Assembly (NCBI GenBank): GCA_002105175.1
Contig: MCGE01000006.1
Coordinates: forward strand, 1,612,001-1,676,000
From: Absidia repens
Lineage: Eukaryota > Mucoromycota > Mucoromycetes > Mucorales > Cunninghamellaceae
Reading direction: 5' to 3'
Length of the DNA stretch: 64,000 bases
Below the pieces are notes generated by a model, which had not been told where the DNA came from, made no database searches, and saw nothing but the letters and a program-made list of their open reading frames with translations. How positions within the stretch are numbered: the stretch's first letter is position 1; each line of letters opens with the position of its first letter. The position numbers were made by a program, and so were the translations under genes. Shown here one piece after another: positions 48,971 to 61,209 of the stretch.

Positions 48971-51452
48971 ATGGGCCTTCCTAAAAAGAAAAATCATGGT
49001 ACTCTTGGTCGTGCTATGATTAAAAATCGTTTCCAAGGTCAACGTGCATTTGGTGTCGATGAAGGAAAATTGGTAAGATCTCTCTATTAACACATCCTGG
49101 AAATAGATCCGCTGATTAGTCTTTACCTTTTATTTACTATTAGCATACAACCGAAGTTGAAGGTGAAGGTGACAGTTGGATGAAAATGCGTAGTATCACT
49201 CAAGAAAATGATCTGGATGCGTTTTTGAGCACTGCTGAACTCGCTGGAACCGATTTTGCTGCTGGTAAGTATTTGGGACGCTGCTCGGGATCTACCGAAA
49301 TTATACTGATCTTGGCCGCTCAAAATTTTTTTACTGCTGTATAGAACGTCTCAATGTCAAGGTGGTACAGGATTCGTACAGCAATCCCTTTTTACTATCT
49401 GATAAGGAAGAAAAGGAACGTATCGAAAAGCAACATGCCAACGTCGAAAAACTCTCTGTACCAAGACGACCTCATTGGGAAAAATCTATGACTGCGGAAC
49501 AAGTGCAACGAAATGAACGTGAAAGCTTTTTGAACTGGCGTCGTGGCATGGCACAGTAAGTAGTAGTAATACGTTATATTGTATTTTGACCCCGGGAAAT
49601 AACAATGGTTATGTTTTTACCTTTCAGACTTGAAGAAGAAGAAGGATTATTGTTGACACCTTATGAAAAGAATTTGGAAGTGTGGAGACAACTTTGGCGT
49701 GTGATTGAAAGATCAAGACTGGTGGTGCAAATTGTGGATGCTCGTAACCCACTTCTCTTCCGCAGTGCTGATTTAGATACATATGTCAAGGAAGTGGATC
49801 CTAGAAAGAACAACTTGCTTTTGATCAACAAGGCAGATTTCCTGACTCGACAACAACGGTAAGTCAAGAAGAAGAAACAAGAGCTCTTTTAACTATTGAA
49901 AATAGCGCCTCATTTATATATCCTTGTCGTTTATTCACATTAGAGTACAATGGGCTGATTACTTTGATTCCAAAAACATTCGGTACACTTTCTTCTCGGC
50001 AAAAGCAGCAACCACCGCGCAAGAAGAAGCGAAATTGGCTCAACAGCAACGAGAAGAATTGGAAGAGGCTTTGAAAACTGCCAAGAGTGACAACACTGAT
50101 GACGAAAGCGACGATGACAATGACGATGACGACGTTGCCGCAGCTCAATCTGATTCTGATTCTGAAAACCAAGTTGCGGAAGATTTGGCTAACACACATT
50201 TGGACAAGGACGACGTGGACAACAACGAAGCAGCAATCGACGAAGAAGAAGAAGAACATGAAGAAGAAGAAAGCGACAAACGTATTATCATTCGCACCAC
50301 AGCCAACTTATTGGATTTGCTCGTATCTGAAACACCTGTGATGGAAGAAGGCGTCGATGGGCAGAAGATTGTGATCGGTTTGGTCGGTTATCCTAATGTT
50401 GGTAAATCCAGTACTATCAATGCTCTTATTGGTGAAAAGTGTGTCTCTGTGTCTTCCACTCCTGGTAAAACCAAGCATTTCCAAACCATTCATTTGTCCG
50501 ACTCTCTCGTTCTTTGTGATTGTCCTGGTCTCGTATTCCCAACCTTCTCTACAACCAAGGCCGATCAAGTTTGTAACGGTGTCTTGCCTATTGATCAACT
50601 TCGTGAACACACCGGTCCTACCTCTTTGGTTGCAAGACGTATTCCTCAAGCCGTATTGGAAGCTACATATGGTATCAAGATTAGAACCATGCCCATTGAA
50701 GATGGTGGTACCGGTATTCCTACCAGTGCTGAATTCTGCTCCACTTATGCCAGTAAGTTCACAGAACAACAAAAATTGAGAAGAATGTGATGATTGACTT
50801 TTTCTTTTTTTTTAATAGTTGCTAGAGGTTACTTCCGATCAAGTCAAGGTAACCCTGATGAATCCCGTGCAGCAAGATATATTCTGAAGGATTATGTCAA
50901 CGTAAGTTTGATTTACCCAGAAGAGTATTACTAATATTTAGAAGAAAGACAATGCTCATCTCTGTTTTTTATTTCTTTCTCTCTTTGTAGGGTAAACTTC
51001 TCTTCTGTCATGCTCCTCCTGGCATCGATGACGATGAATTCAACGAAGAAAATAACGAAGAAGCTCTCAAGATACAAAAGAAATTGGCGCCTACCACTCG
51101 TGTCCCAGCAACAGCACTCAACTATGTCACACCTGCCGATGGAACAAAAGTACAAACAGGATCCAAAACCGAAGCCGTTGACAAAGCATTTTTCCAAAGA
51201 CATCTTGGTGCACCAAGTATTCGTGGAAAGTATGCCGGTAGTATGCGTGGTGGATTCTCCCGTGTCAACTTATATCCTCATCAACAACGTACTGCAGCAG
51301 ATGGCACCGTGATGCCTCAAAGCCGACGTGAGCGTTTGGCTATGGTACAACAGAATATGGCCGATGCAGGTGCGGGTGCTACAGGAAAGAAACACAAAAA
51401 GGGCAAGAAACATGTCAAGGTCCGAAGTGGTGCTGGCTATGATTATATGTAG
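48971..51452 (+). CDS. LSG1: Lsg1, cytoplasmic GTPase of 60S ribosome maturation
   Basis: The product is a circularly permuted GTPase that releases the export adaptor Nmd3 from pre-60S subunits in the cytoplasm. Seven exons (48971-49072, 49144-49264, 49345-49555, 49628-49858, 49944-50752, 50819-50901, 50991-51452) encode 672 residues. The permuted order is clear: G4 LLINKADFL (about 215) comes before G1 GYPNVGKSS (about 371) and G3 DCPGL (about 413). The N terminus starts MGLPKKKNHGTLGRA, the family signature. An acidic Glu/Asp-rich insert sits between G4 and G1, as in other Lsg1 proteins. The C terminus ends in a basic KKHKKGKKHVK stretch. All splice junctions keep frame and the protein appears intact. 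Confidence 0.96.
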
Positions 51453-52326
51453 TATAGATATTTAGATGTTTTAGTGTTTTATCTCTCTTTCTTTTTTACT
51501 TTTTTCTTCATTTTTATTTCCATGTACATTTTGCCCCTCATCATTTTTTATTTTTTTACTTTATTATTTATAGTTTTAGTTTATTATATTCCTCATCCAG
51601 TATTCATCTTTTTATTATTATTATGTCAAAATAAAAAACAAGGAGTGTGCACTATTGACTTTTTATTGGACTCATTTGGTTGATATTATTGAATGTAAGG
51701 GATGTTTATTTGTTTTCTTTGTATCATGTCTTTGTTGTGATAATGATTTGATGGGAGGTGACTGATGAAACGGAATTAAAGAGATCTTTCTTGACTGATT
51801 GAACATGTTGTGGAGCTGGGATCTGTTTGCATGACCAAAATAGACAACTGTAATATCATATGTAGCGTAAAAAGTTGTTTCATCGACCAATTATGTAACC
51901 ATATTACCAGGAAAGTGACAATTTTTCTGTCACTTTAATAAAAGTATACTTAATCCGGTATGGGATAAGGGAATACCATAGGCAAAGTTAGTGCTGGAAA
52001 CGAGCGTTGCATGAAAATGGTCCTTTTTTAGATGTATGTGTGATCTTTGAACAAACAAGGAGAGGTACCCTATGGTATCTCAGTAAAATAAACAAGGAAT
52101 AAATTAAAAACTACTAATAATTGTACACATTATAATGTAAAGAATATGATATTTTTTGTGGTCAGGTATATTGGTGCCTTCGAGTCTGTACACCGGGCAT
52201 GGATGAGAATTTAGCACTACAAAAATTTAAGCCTTGTCGGTGTTTGGAAAACATTATGGCCTATTTTTTTTGCTCCCGTTGTTGTAACCCCTTCTTTCTT
52301 TTATTTTTATTTTTTTAATTTTTTTC
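51453..52326. other. Intergenic region
   Basis: It comprises the LSG1 3' flank (AATAAA near 51630), AT-rich DNA and a T-rich stretch before the BAG gene (52264-52324). No gene or repeat copy was recognised. Confidence 0.6.
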
Positions 52327-53022
52327 ATGTCAACCACTTCGGCAATACAACAACCAATTCCCTCAATAAGGAACTTTTATGCATATGTTGGGCTTGGAAT
52401 CACGCTCACAGCTACCACAGCTTATGTCATATACCAACTCATCGAAGATGATCGTCAAGTCAAACAAAAAAAGCAAACGAAACGGGCCGAGCGACAAATA
52501 TTGCAACTTATTCATCAAATCCAAGTGGATCGACAAACCATTAACAAAGATATCGAAGGACTGACCGGAACACTACTACATAAAGCAGAAGAACACAACA
52601 ATAAAGTCAAAAGCCAAGCCAGCGACTGTGATCTTAAGAAGAACCTGGAAGATAGTGATGGGGCTGCCTTAACGACAGTTGATACCTTGACAACACAGGG
52701 CACCAACAGTGGGAAAGACAACGACAGCAACAATAACACCATGGATGATAAGGAATGGAAGCGACATGAATTTGTATTGGCTGAATGCAACGAATTATTA
52801 TTACGGCTTATGGAGCGTTTGGATGCGATACGACCCAAATCAGCGATTATTGGTGAAGACGTTGATGGCCAGGTACTCAAAGAACCCAATGATCTCGAAG
52901 AAGCTGCTATCTTGGATATTAGAAATAGAAAAAAGAAGGTGATTCGCCAAATTGAACGAAATTTTAGACAATTAGACCAATGCAAGGATTTGATGAATAG
53001 ACTGCTGGGTGGTTATCAATAA
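52327..53022 (+). CDS. Membrane-anchored BAG-domain protein, Snl1-like
   Basis: Single-exon gene of 231 residues. A short N-terminal tail is followed by one hydrophobic helix (FYAYVGLGITLTATTAYVIY, about 18-37) and a basic, coiled-coil-like segment (KQKKQTKRAERQILQLIHQI). An acidic Asn-rich linker leads to a C-terminal BAG domain (about 148-228) with NELLLRLMERLDAIR and RNRKKKVIRQIERNFRQLD, the helix that contacts the Hsp70 ATPase domain. This layout, N-terminal anchor plus BAG, is that of yeast Snl1, an ER/nuclear-envelope Hsp70 nucleotide-exchange factor that also binds ribosomes. The protein is longer than Snl1 (159 residues) because of the linker. The BAG call rests on pattern, so I keep the symbol empty. 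Confidence 0.75.
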   Translation: MSTTSAIQQPIPSIRNFYAYVGLGITLTATTAYVIYQLIEDDRQVKQKKQTKRAERQILQLIHQIQVDRQTINKDIEGLTGTLLHKAEEHNNKVKSQASDCDLKKNLEDSDGAALTTVDTLTTQGTNSGKDNDSNNNTMDDKEWKRHEFVLAECNELLLRLMERLDAIRPKSAIIGEDVDGQVLKEPNDLEEAAILDIRNRKKKVIRQIERNFRQLDQCKDLMNRLLGGYQ

Positions 53023-53573
53023 AAGCCTTTTTTTTTTTTTTTTTTGCTCTCACACACATACACAAGCTGGCGTCTTTTTAATAATACCTTACACTTTTTT
53101 TATTATTTTGTCTTTCTTTCCTTTATTTTATTTTTTGCTCTCTCTCTCTCTCACTTATTTTGCAACCCACTTTATTTTTTATTCTGTTATTCTGTTATAC
53201 CGTTATATTATACCTTATCCAATACCTTTTGTGTATTAAAGACGACACTACACTATATATCTATTTGGTTTTGGCTTTCTGTTGAAGATTCAGGTGTTTT
53301 GGATTCCCTTTTATTCACGCCACAATAAACAACAAAACTCCTGGTGAAACTTTTTGACTTGGTTTATTTATCTTTATTAAAGATTTGTTTGAAGGTACAT
53401 AATAGGATATATATCATACTTGCCATATGAGCTCTCGTTATGCATTCACTAATGTCATTATATTTTGTCTTCTGAAAAAAAAAATTTTTTTTATAGAACC
53501 TCTGAATACAGCAACTTGACGCGGTGGTTTGCTTCGTCTATATTATTATTCCACAGCTAAATAGTATTATATC
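53023..53573. other. Intergenic region
   Basis: It holds the 3' flank of the BAG gene and the promoter of the PSP1 gene, with a poly-T tract near 53023-53045 and CT-rich microsatellite-like sequence near 53140. No gene was seen. Confidence 0.6.
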
Positions 53574-56500
53574 ATGGTAGAAGTAAGTCAAAACTATATA
53601 CATAGGAACTGTGATATATGGTATTTATGTTGGTTTGCTTTTTACTCACGCCATATTCTTGTTGTTTCGTTTTTTTTTTTTTTTTTTTACTTTTTCTTTT
53701 TTTGTGCTCTTCTCATTGGAACCCAAATTGGCAGGAGGTAACTCAAAATAGGCGGCGGCATTAAAAATATACCTGTCCTAGTCTCTCACGATCTTGTTTT
53801 TTTTTTTTTGCGTAATAGAATACAAACTATCCTCAACAATCAGTATCAACCCTCGGCGATGACTTTGATCCAACGCAGCCAGCATCCTCATCTTCCTATG
53901 CTAGCAACCTCAGTAACGCAGGTTCTTCAACAAATTTCGGCAACATCAACAACAACAACGGCGGCAGCAGCAGCGGTACTCATATGATGACTGGTCTACC
54001 CCGACATACATCTAGATCATCTGATAATCCTCAAGATTTCAGCAACCAAACGGTGCATTGGGATTCTTTTGTAGGCTTCCATTGGGGTGTTTCGCCAACC
54101 GGTCCTGAAGAAGACTCAAGTAAAAACTTTGGAACCTCCACCACCACCACAATCAAACCTTCTGAAATGGCACTGAATACCACAGCATCTTCTACGTTTA
54201 ATAGTGTTTTATCTGTACCAATGTTGCCTGGTGTACCGACAGAACCAATGTATCGCCAACATCGAAGTCTCTCTTTCTCTACTGGTCAAGACCCCTCCTT
54301 TTTCGGCTATGATGACTATGATGATCCTACTGACGGGAATTTGAACGGTCCAAATGGCAGTCGTCATGGTTATAAATCTTCATTGGAAACGATGGCTGAA
54401 GAAGATGACGAACAAGGCGTTGATTTTTGGAATTGGTATACAGGATTGGAATCGTCAAATGTGAATCAACCTCGACAACGGCAGATGTCTTTCGATACAG
54501 GGTCAAATGGGTATTCTAGGCGTGTACGCTCTCAATCCTCTGGTGCTGTTTTTGGTTTTGCCTCTGCTGGGGTACCCGGGAATGAAAAATCTGGCTTGGA
54601 AAATCATCGACAACTCCTGGCATCTCACAATCTTCAACAACAACCACAACCTCTATCGTCCTCTGCATCATTTTTACAACTATCGTCAGAACAGTGGCAA
54701 AATGCACCGCAGAATGCAAGACGTCGAAGATCTTCAATAGCTAGTTTATGGAACCAGGATAACGACTTGTTTAGCAATGGTGGTACAATTTCGACATCCG
54801 AGACGCACTACGTTCCTCCTTCACCAAATACACCCACGACGCCTTATCCACTAACATCACCACTCTACGCTAAAGACGCCACCTCCCCGACAGATCAACA
54901 CGATTCATCCTTCCATAGAAGACTTTCTCAGCAGCTGGATTACTCCTTCCCGGAAAACAACAACCAAAGGTAATGATGGGGGGGGATATACAGGTATCAT
55001 GTGCTACTGGTGGAACCTTCCGAATTTTAATGCGCTGGGGTTTTATTTTATTCTATATATTTTATGTGTGTAGTCTTCCATCGATGGATCATCAACGACG
55101 GAAATCATGCACCAACGCTCAAGTACAACCTACCCTTCATCAAGGATACTCGACGGGTCTGCGTGGCGTTACAGGTCAATTAGAAAATATTCATTTACAG
55201 GCTGAACCACCTTCTCCGTTACCTTATTCAAGCTTTTCTACGCCCTTCATGCGACCACATGATCAAAATCCTTATTCTCATCAGCACCAACAACAACAAC
55301 AACAACAACACCAGCAGCAGCAATATGGCCAATCTTCTGAAATAGGACATGTACAGCAACAACAACAATATCCAACTCACCGGATAATTTATCATCAACA
55401 GTCACCTCAATCCATCCCATCCTCCCATCATCTTGTTCCTTTTCCCATGCACCCATATCAGCAGATTCAGGATAACCCGGGTGTTCCATTTCATTATGGA
55501 CCATCATCAGCAATCATGCCGCAACAAAAATCAACGGACAATCAGCATCATTTATATCCGGAGGAACAACAACAACAGCAGCAGCAGAGACAGCTACAGC
55601 AACATCAACAGCAACAGCAGCAACAACCTCAGCATCAGCAACCTATGTCAATGAACTACCGATGTTATCCGGCATACTCTGATCAGCAACAAAATCAAAC
55701 GGCGGATTCATCAATTGTGCCTACGGTGTCCACAATGGCGCCCCCGACTTACAGCAGCATTGTGGCATCGAATACCAGTCATCCAGTTACCACCAACGCT
55801 GTTACCAATACAAATAGCAGTACCAACAACAACAATTATACCGATCCTCGTATATACCACGAAAACGGAAAAGGTGTGCCGTTACACAAATTCCCGGCCG
55901 AGGGACCCTTATATATGGTGGAATTCAAGGCTGGACGAATTGACTTTTTTTACATTTCAACAAGCGAGTCGCCGAGCAGTAACAGCAATTGTGGAACGAT
56001 ACAGCCAATGGTTGGTGATTTGGTGATTGTGGAAGCCGACCGTGGCAAGGATTTGGGTAAAGTGGCTATTGTAGCGCTGACCTGTGAAAAGGCAATGGAG
56101 ATACACCAACATCAACGGGCAACGACATCGATGGCGGTAGCAACAGCAGCAACGGCAGCAACAAATAAACATGAAAACAACAATGAAAATGAGGATGAAA
56201 CCCCCACACTAGAACACCAGGAGACACAGAAATCGAGTGAATCCATGCCGGCTTTGTCATCGTCATTGAAATCATCGCCATCCTCGACTGATGAAAAACA
56301 GTCAACATCTCTTGACTCTCCTTCGCCGGAGAAAGAACAGCAGCAACCAACAACAACATCATCTGTGGATTCCATGTATGTGAATCGAATTTACCGACTT
56401 GCCGCTCCAGATGAAATTAACATGCTCTTGATCAAAAACCAGGATGAACAACGTGCTCTTGTGATCTGTCAACAAAAAATCAAACAACGAAAATTACAAA

Positions 56501-56829
56501 TGGAAGTCGTGGACGCCGAATATCAATGGTAACACTATAAAAAGAAAAATTAAGTATATATATATGAAGCTGACTTGTGACTGATTATTACGTTTGATAT
56601 TATGAATACATAGGGACAGGCGCAAGCTGACGTTTTATTTTAGTGCTGACAAGCGGATTGACTTTAGAGAATTGGTCCGTGAAATGTTTAAGATATACAA
56701 GACTCGTATCTGGATGTAAGTATTTATTTAAAAAAAAAAAAAAAAGGCATATGTAATTCAATTCTGATGATACTGTATAATAGGTGTGCAGTTGCAAACA
56801 AGAAAAAAGCAATCGGTGTCAGCACCTGA
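53574..56829 (+). CDS. PSP1 C-terminal domain protein with long disordered Gln-rich N terminus
   Basis: Five exons (53574-53582, 53819-54969, 55074-56528, 56614-56715, 56784-56829) join in frame to 920 residues. The first coding exon is only 9 nt (MVE); a start at the in-frame ATG 53984 is the alternative. Residues 1-600 are Ser/Asn/Gln-rich with several poly-Gln tracts. The PSP1 domain follows: [37 protein letters not shown] and, after an acidic Ser/Thr-rich insert, [20 protein letters not shown] and [21 protein letters not shown]1-domain proteins are found from bacteria (RicT/YaaT) to yeast Psp1, a suppressor of DNA polymerase alpha defects linked to mRNA granules; the molecular role is not settled. 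The last three exons carry only the domain end. Confidence 0.88.
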
Positions 56830-59432
56830 ACATCGATATGATTTCCTCATTTTATACAAATTACATATAGTTATTTAGTTATTTTTTTATCCCTATTATA
56901 TCCCTATTATATCGTTTTCCTTATATATCATATTATCCTTCATCTTGATTTACATTGTGTTGATATATGAAAATTATACATTTATCAGACGTTTTTTATT
57001 ATTACTTATCGTCATCATTTTATATCTCCAGACGTTTGTTCTTCAATAAAAATATAGTAGTCTTATCTTTTTACCCCTTTATCAAACTTGTTTCCAACAA
57101 TTGATTAGTCTTGTATTGCATATTATATATATTTCTTTTAGGGGCGGGGGAGAAGGTTATATGAAAAAGCGCCTTGATCATTTTATGTTGACAGTTCTTA
57201 ATTAAAAGGGTTGAGAAATTGCGACACCAAGACGTTTAATAAATAAAAAATAAAAAAATAAAAAAAAAGGTTTATGCGGGCAAACTTAATATGTACATTC
57301 CAGTGCGCTTCAACCATCATATTTTTTTGAACTCATCTCTGCTTGTTAGTTTCTTTTTTTTTTATACGGCCTCTAACCACGGCCATTTTCTAAACCCATT
57401 CGTGACGTTTCTCTAACCACAATTTTTTGAAGCCCCGTGTATGTACATACAGTAAACATATAATGTAGAAGGAAAAAGGTAGAGCAAGTTTTATTGAGAT
57501 GCAGATATAAGCTATAACAATTAAACTAAACTACAGTCTGATGATAGTACCATAAGACGTCTCTGAAGGTGAAGTGATTAGGGTTGTGTGTGAGTGCGTG
57601 TGTATATGTGTGTGCGAGGGTGGGATGCCCTGTTGTAGAATAAAAATAGCATCAAATAAACTATTCCAATTAAGGATTGTGAGCTATCCTACAGTTGAGC
57701 GATAAACTATTCTACAGAGAAGGGGGTGTGTTAAATTAAAATAAGCCGAATTGTCCCGACTTGACTGCAAATGCTTAAAGAGAAAACAACGGGCATGCTG
57801 CCGACGTTTGAAAGGTGGAGGCAGCTCTTATGAGAAGAAAACCAGTAAGATAATAATATTGCATGGTGATGGTGATTGTAAAAAAGAAGAGAAGTGCAAA
57901 GAAGTCTTTTTTTTTTTGGCTTTTTGTATCCACCAAAAAAAATAATCGCACGGCAAATCCAGGCGAAAGTCAAAAAATATATATTTCAAATCCCGCACAC
58001 GTGAGTATTTATTTTAGTTTTTTGCGCTCTCTTTTTTTCTCTCTTTCTTTCTTTCTTTCTTTCTTTCTTCCTTCAACATTTTAACTTCTATGAGGTTATT
58101 TTGGACTTAGAATAGCGTCAGGACTAGTTTAGAAGAGTTTCAGCTCAGGGATTACAAGATGCAAGAGGAATCCCTTTCATTTTGGATTCAGGATTTGGGA
58201 CAACCATTAGCTAGCTTTTTGTAGCCTTCATTATCTTAGTTTAGTCTTAGTTTGTCCATAATTTGAATTATATTTGAATAAAATATGTCTCTTTTACTTA
58301 CCTTAACGAAAAATGAAACATTAGTCTCTCTCATGTCGTTGTACAATAGATCCCCTTTTTACTACCCTCACTCCTTTTGATTAGTGTTGAATGCCGATGT
58401 GTTCCAATAACAGATCTCCATTTAGTTCTTCTCATGCCTCGTACAGTTTATTAGCTCCCCATTTCATAATCGCACCCTTAGTTTGGTGCTGAATACTCTT
58501 TAAGACTCACACTAATCTTTACCGTGCTACTTCCACTAGATCCCTTTTTACAGGGAATTTCAAGATCTAGTTTAATATCTCTAATAAAGTATGCATCTTT
58601 TTGATAATAACCATCCTCTGACCCATTACACATTAAGAAAAGTCCTTGTAGTTGTTATTTTTGTGAGTGTTCTGTCAAATCCATGCCTTCTAGCTCACTC
58701 ACTATATGTTCTCCTTCCTTAACAAACCATCTTCCCTTTCACTCAGCCTTTTTTTTTTTCTGGAATTTGTGAAATATGGTTGTCACGAATCTTCCTGCCA
58801 TTTGCAATTGAAGCTGATCTGTCTTGAAATGTTTCCACTCAAACTCCAGTGCCAGATTATACACCCCATGATTCTAACACAATGATCTTCCGACCAACTC
58901 TAGCTTACATGATTTATCTGAAGACTATGTTCAAAATATCATACAAAAAATAAATAAATGTTGATTTCCGCTATTCATTCTACACTAAACCCCATATATA
59001 TTATAAATTTGGTATATATGTATATATTTGAGTCTCTTTTTCTAGATATCTATTACATTTTTTTTTGCCACGTAGAATCTACATCTAATACTGCTGGCGC
59101 CTTTGGCAAAGCGAACAGAAGTATACTCAGTTATTATGTAGCCCAAAATCATGACAAGTGCCTATTCACCACACACACCCCGCTCACAATAGTTAGTATA
59201 TTTCCGCTCAACATTACATACGTTACATCAACCATTTCTATGTAAAGTAAAAATAAATAAATCTTTATTGTAAAGCAGTCAAAGAAATAAATAAATAAAA
59301 CGTATATACATAATCTATTCTAACAGTAAAATAACCCTCATCCTCGCATCATGACACATCTAAACTACAATAAAAAAACAAAAAACAAAAAGAAACTAAT
59401 ATACGCAAAATAAAAACAAAAAAAAAAGGAAT
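56830..59432. other. Long intergenic region (2.6 kb) with repeat copy 5
   Basis: Convergent region between the PSP1 gene (+) and the NSUN gene (-). It has the PSP1 3' flank (AATAAA near 57045), A/T homopolymers, a TG-rich stretch near 57590-57620, repeat copy 5 and AT-rich DNA to 59432. No gene was seen. Confidence 0.6.
57980..58720 (+). repeat. Dispersed non-coding repeat family, copy 5
   Basis: It begins TTTCAAATCCCGCACACGTG (57984-58003), with a (CTTT)n stretch next, then the core in reverse complement (GGGATTACAAGATGCAAG, 58148-58165) and CCCTTTCATTTTGGATTC. The downstream modules (CTCTCTCATGTCGTTGTACA, then TCTCATGCCTCGTACAGTTT) match copy 4. Upstream, CCACCAAAAAAAATAATCGCA at 57931-57951 resembles the flank of copy 1 read on its minus strand, so the element may extend further 5'. 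Boundaries are approximate. Confidence 0.75.
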
Positions 59433-61066
59433 TCAATGTTTTCTAAATCTAGCCAAGAAAAATCCACTAGTACGACTGATCAGAGGATCAAATCGAATAC
59501 AGTACTTTTTCATCAAATTTTGAATATCGTCCTGATCAGTAGCACGTTTGATATCCGCCAGTTCAATCCCCAAATTATCCACCAAAGGTACCTTCTCCAA
59601 ATGAGCTTCCGGATGTTGCTTCAAAAACCATGCCACGTTTTCTTCGTTTTGCTTAATTGTCAGCGAGCATGTGCTATACACCATATATCCATCGTTTCGG
59701 AGAAGTGACCAGCCTTGTTCCATCAAATCCCGCTAAAAAAAAATTACAATAATAAGAGGAAAAGCGGGGGGTCATTAGTTCCAGTTATTCTCTGTGCGTG
59801 TACTTTTTTTTTTTTCTTTTTCCCTCCAAATCTATTATTTGACTTACTTGTAATTGGCATATGGTGCTAAGCCTTGTGGTATCCATAAAGTTCTTTTCAA
59901 ATGCATCCCAACCCCATTTTTCATACTAGACAAGATAAAAATGACAAACACAAAATCAATACATGGAGCGATTTTTTTTTTTTGATGGGTACGCTTTGGG
60001 TACTTCTAGTTTTACCTTCAAAATATGGCTGATGGAGCCATCATGCGTACATTCAGCATCCACTAAAACTTTGTCGTAGAGCCGTCCCATTGATGATGAT
60101 GATGATGCAACGGTTTCATGGCGTAATGTTTTGGGTGCCCAGAATGGCTTCTTTGCTTTTGTGTCTAGTTTTCGTCTTTTCCGTAGTTCATCCTGATGGT
60201 TTTCGTCTTCTTTCGTCTTACGATGATGGTGATGATGATGATGATGATGAGGGTGATGGTTGCTGGTAGTTATATTTCCGTTTTCGTTGTCATGGCAGTG
60301 TTCCTTTTCTTTGGTGCAATGAAGATCAGATGGTGTTGCATCGTTGTTGTTATCAAAGACAATGGATCCAAGTCGAGAAGGAGCTGGTACATCAAACCTG
60401 GTCCCATCTGCTTCATACAGTCGAATGCGTGAGCCCACACGGTATTTCTTGACCAGCGAGCGACAAGTAGCCAATCGATGTGACGCAATATCCACCCCAG
60501 TGGCAGTGCCCGAACCTTCTACACCAATGATATTTGAAATCATACACAGTTTCGCACCAGGTGCACAGCAGAGATCCAAGACATGGTCATCAGGTTGAAT
60601 GGCCAATGCTTCCACAGCAATCGCCGAACTTAGATCAATGCCGAAGATGGTATGTTGTTTATATCTATAGTACAGCAAAGAAAACCATTAGCATTGTGGC
60701 AAACAAGTAAGCAGCATAATACAAAGAAGAAAAAACTTACGCAGGTATATCCATCAATCTAGGTTGTTGTTGATCATTGAGCTGAACACCAAAAAAGCCT
60801 TTCAATCCCGGAATTTCCCAAACATGATCCGTTTTCAGTTGTGCTTTGAGCTGGTCCAATGACGGTAGTTGTTCCTTATCCATGTGTGTATTCCAACGTA
60901 TATAGCGAGGAAGTTGATCGACGGTGTAAATCTTGGGATCGATGGCATTGGCGTCCAAGAAGGCTTGAAAAGAAGGAGGTAGCTGACTGATGTCAAACGT
61001 TGATGTTGACGCTATTTTTTCATCGTTACTGATATCGCTATCGTTGCTGTTATCAACACTCGCCAT
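59433..61066 (-). CDS. NOP2/Sun (NSUN/RsmB) family RNA cytosine-C5 methyltransferase
   Basis: Exons in transcript order are 60741-61066, 60016-60664, 59848-59925 and 59433-59732 (450 residues). The SAM-binding motif LDLCCAPGAK is at about 138-147, preceded by the GIDLSSAIAVEAL helix. The catalytic Cys lies in VYSTCS (about 373). The motif IV site, usually DAPCSGxG, reads DAECTHDGS (about 311-319); the Cys is kept but Pro is replaced and two residues are inserted. A His-rich, acidic insert (HHPHHHHHHHHHH) sits between motifs. The protein ends SGFFLARFRKH, the family's closing strand. The substrate, tRNA or rRNA, cannot be assigned; the DAECTHDGS form suggests a separate subfamily. The start lies only 143 bp from the upstream gene's stop. 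Confidence 0.88.
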
Positions 61067-61209
61067 AAATCAATGTGTAGGAAAAAAAAAAAAAAAAAAA
61101 AAGTAAAAATGAATAAAACAAAAGAGGCAAAGACAGAAATAAGAATAAAAAAAAAACAATTCAAACAGCGCACGACAAGCATCTGAGACAGGCACACAAT
61201 TTTTTTTAT

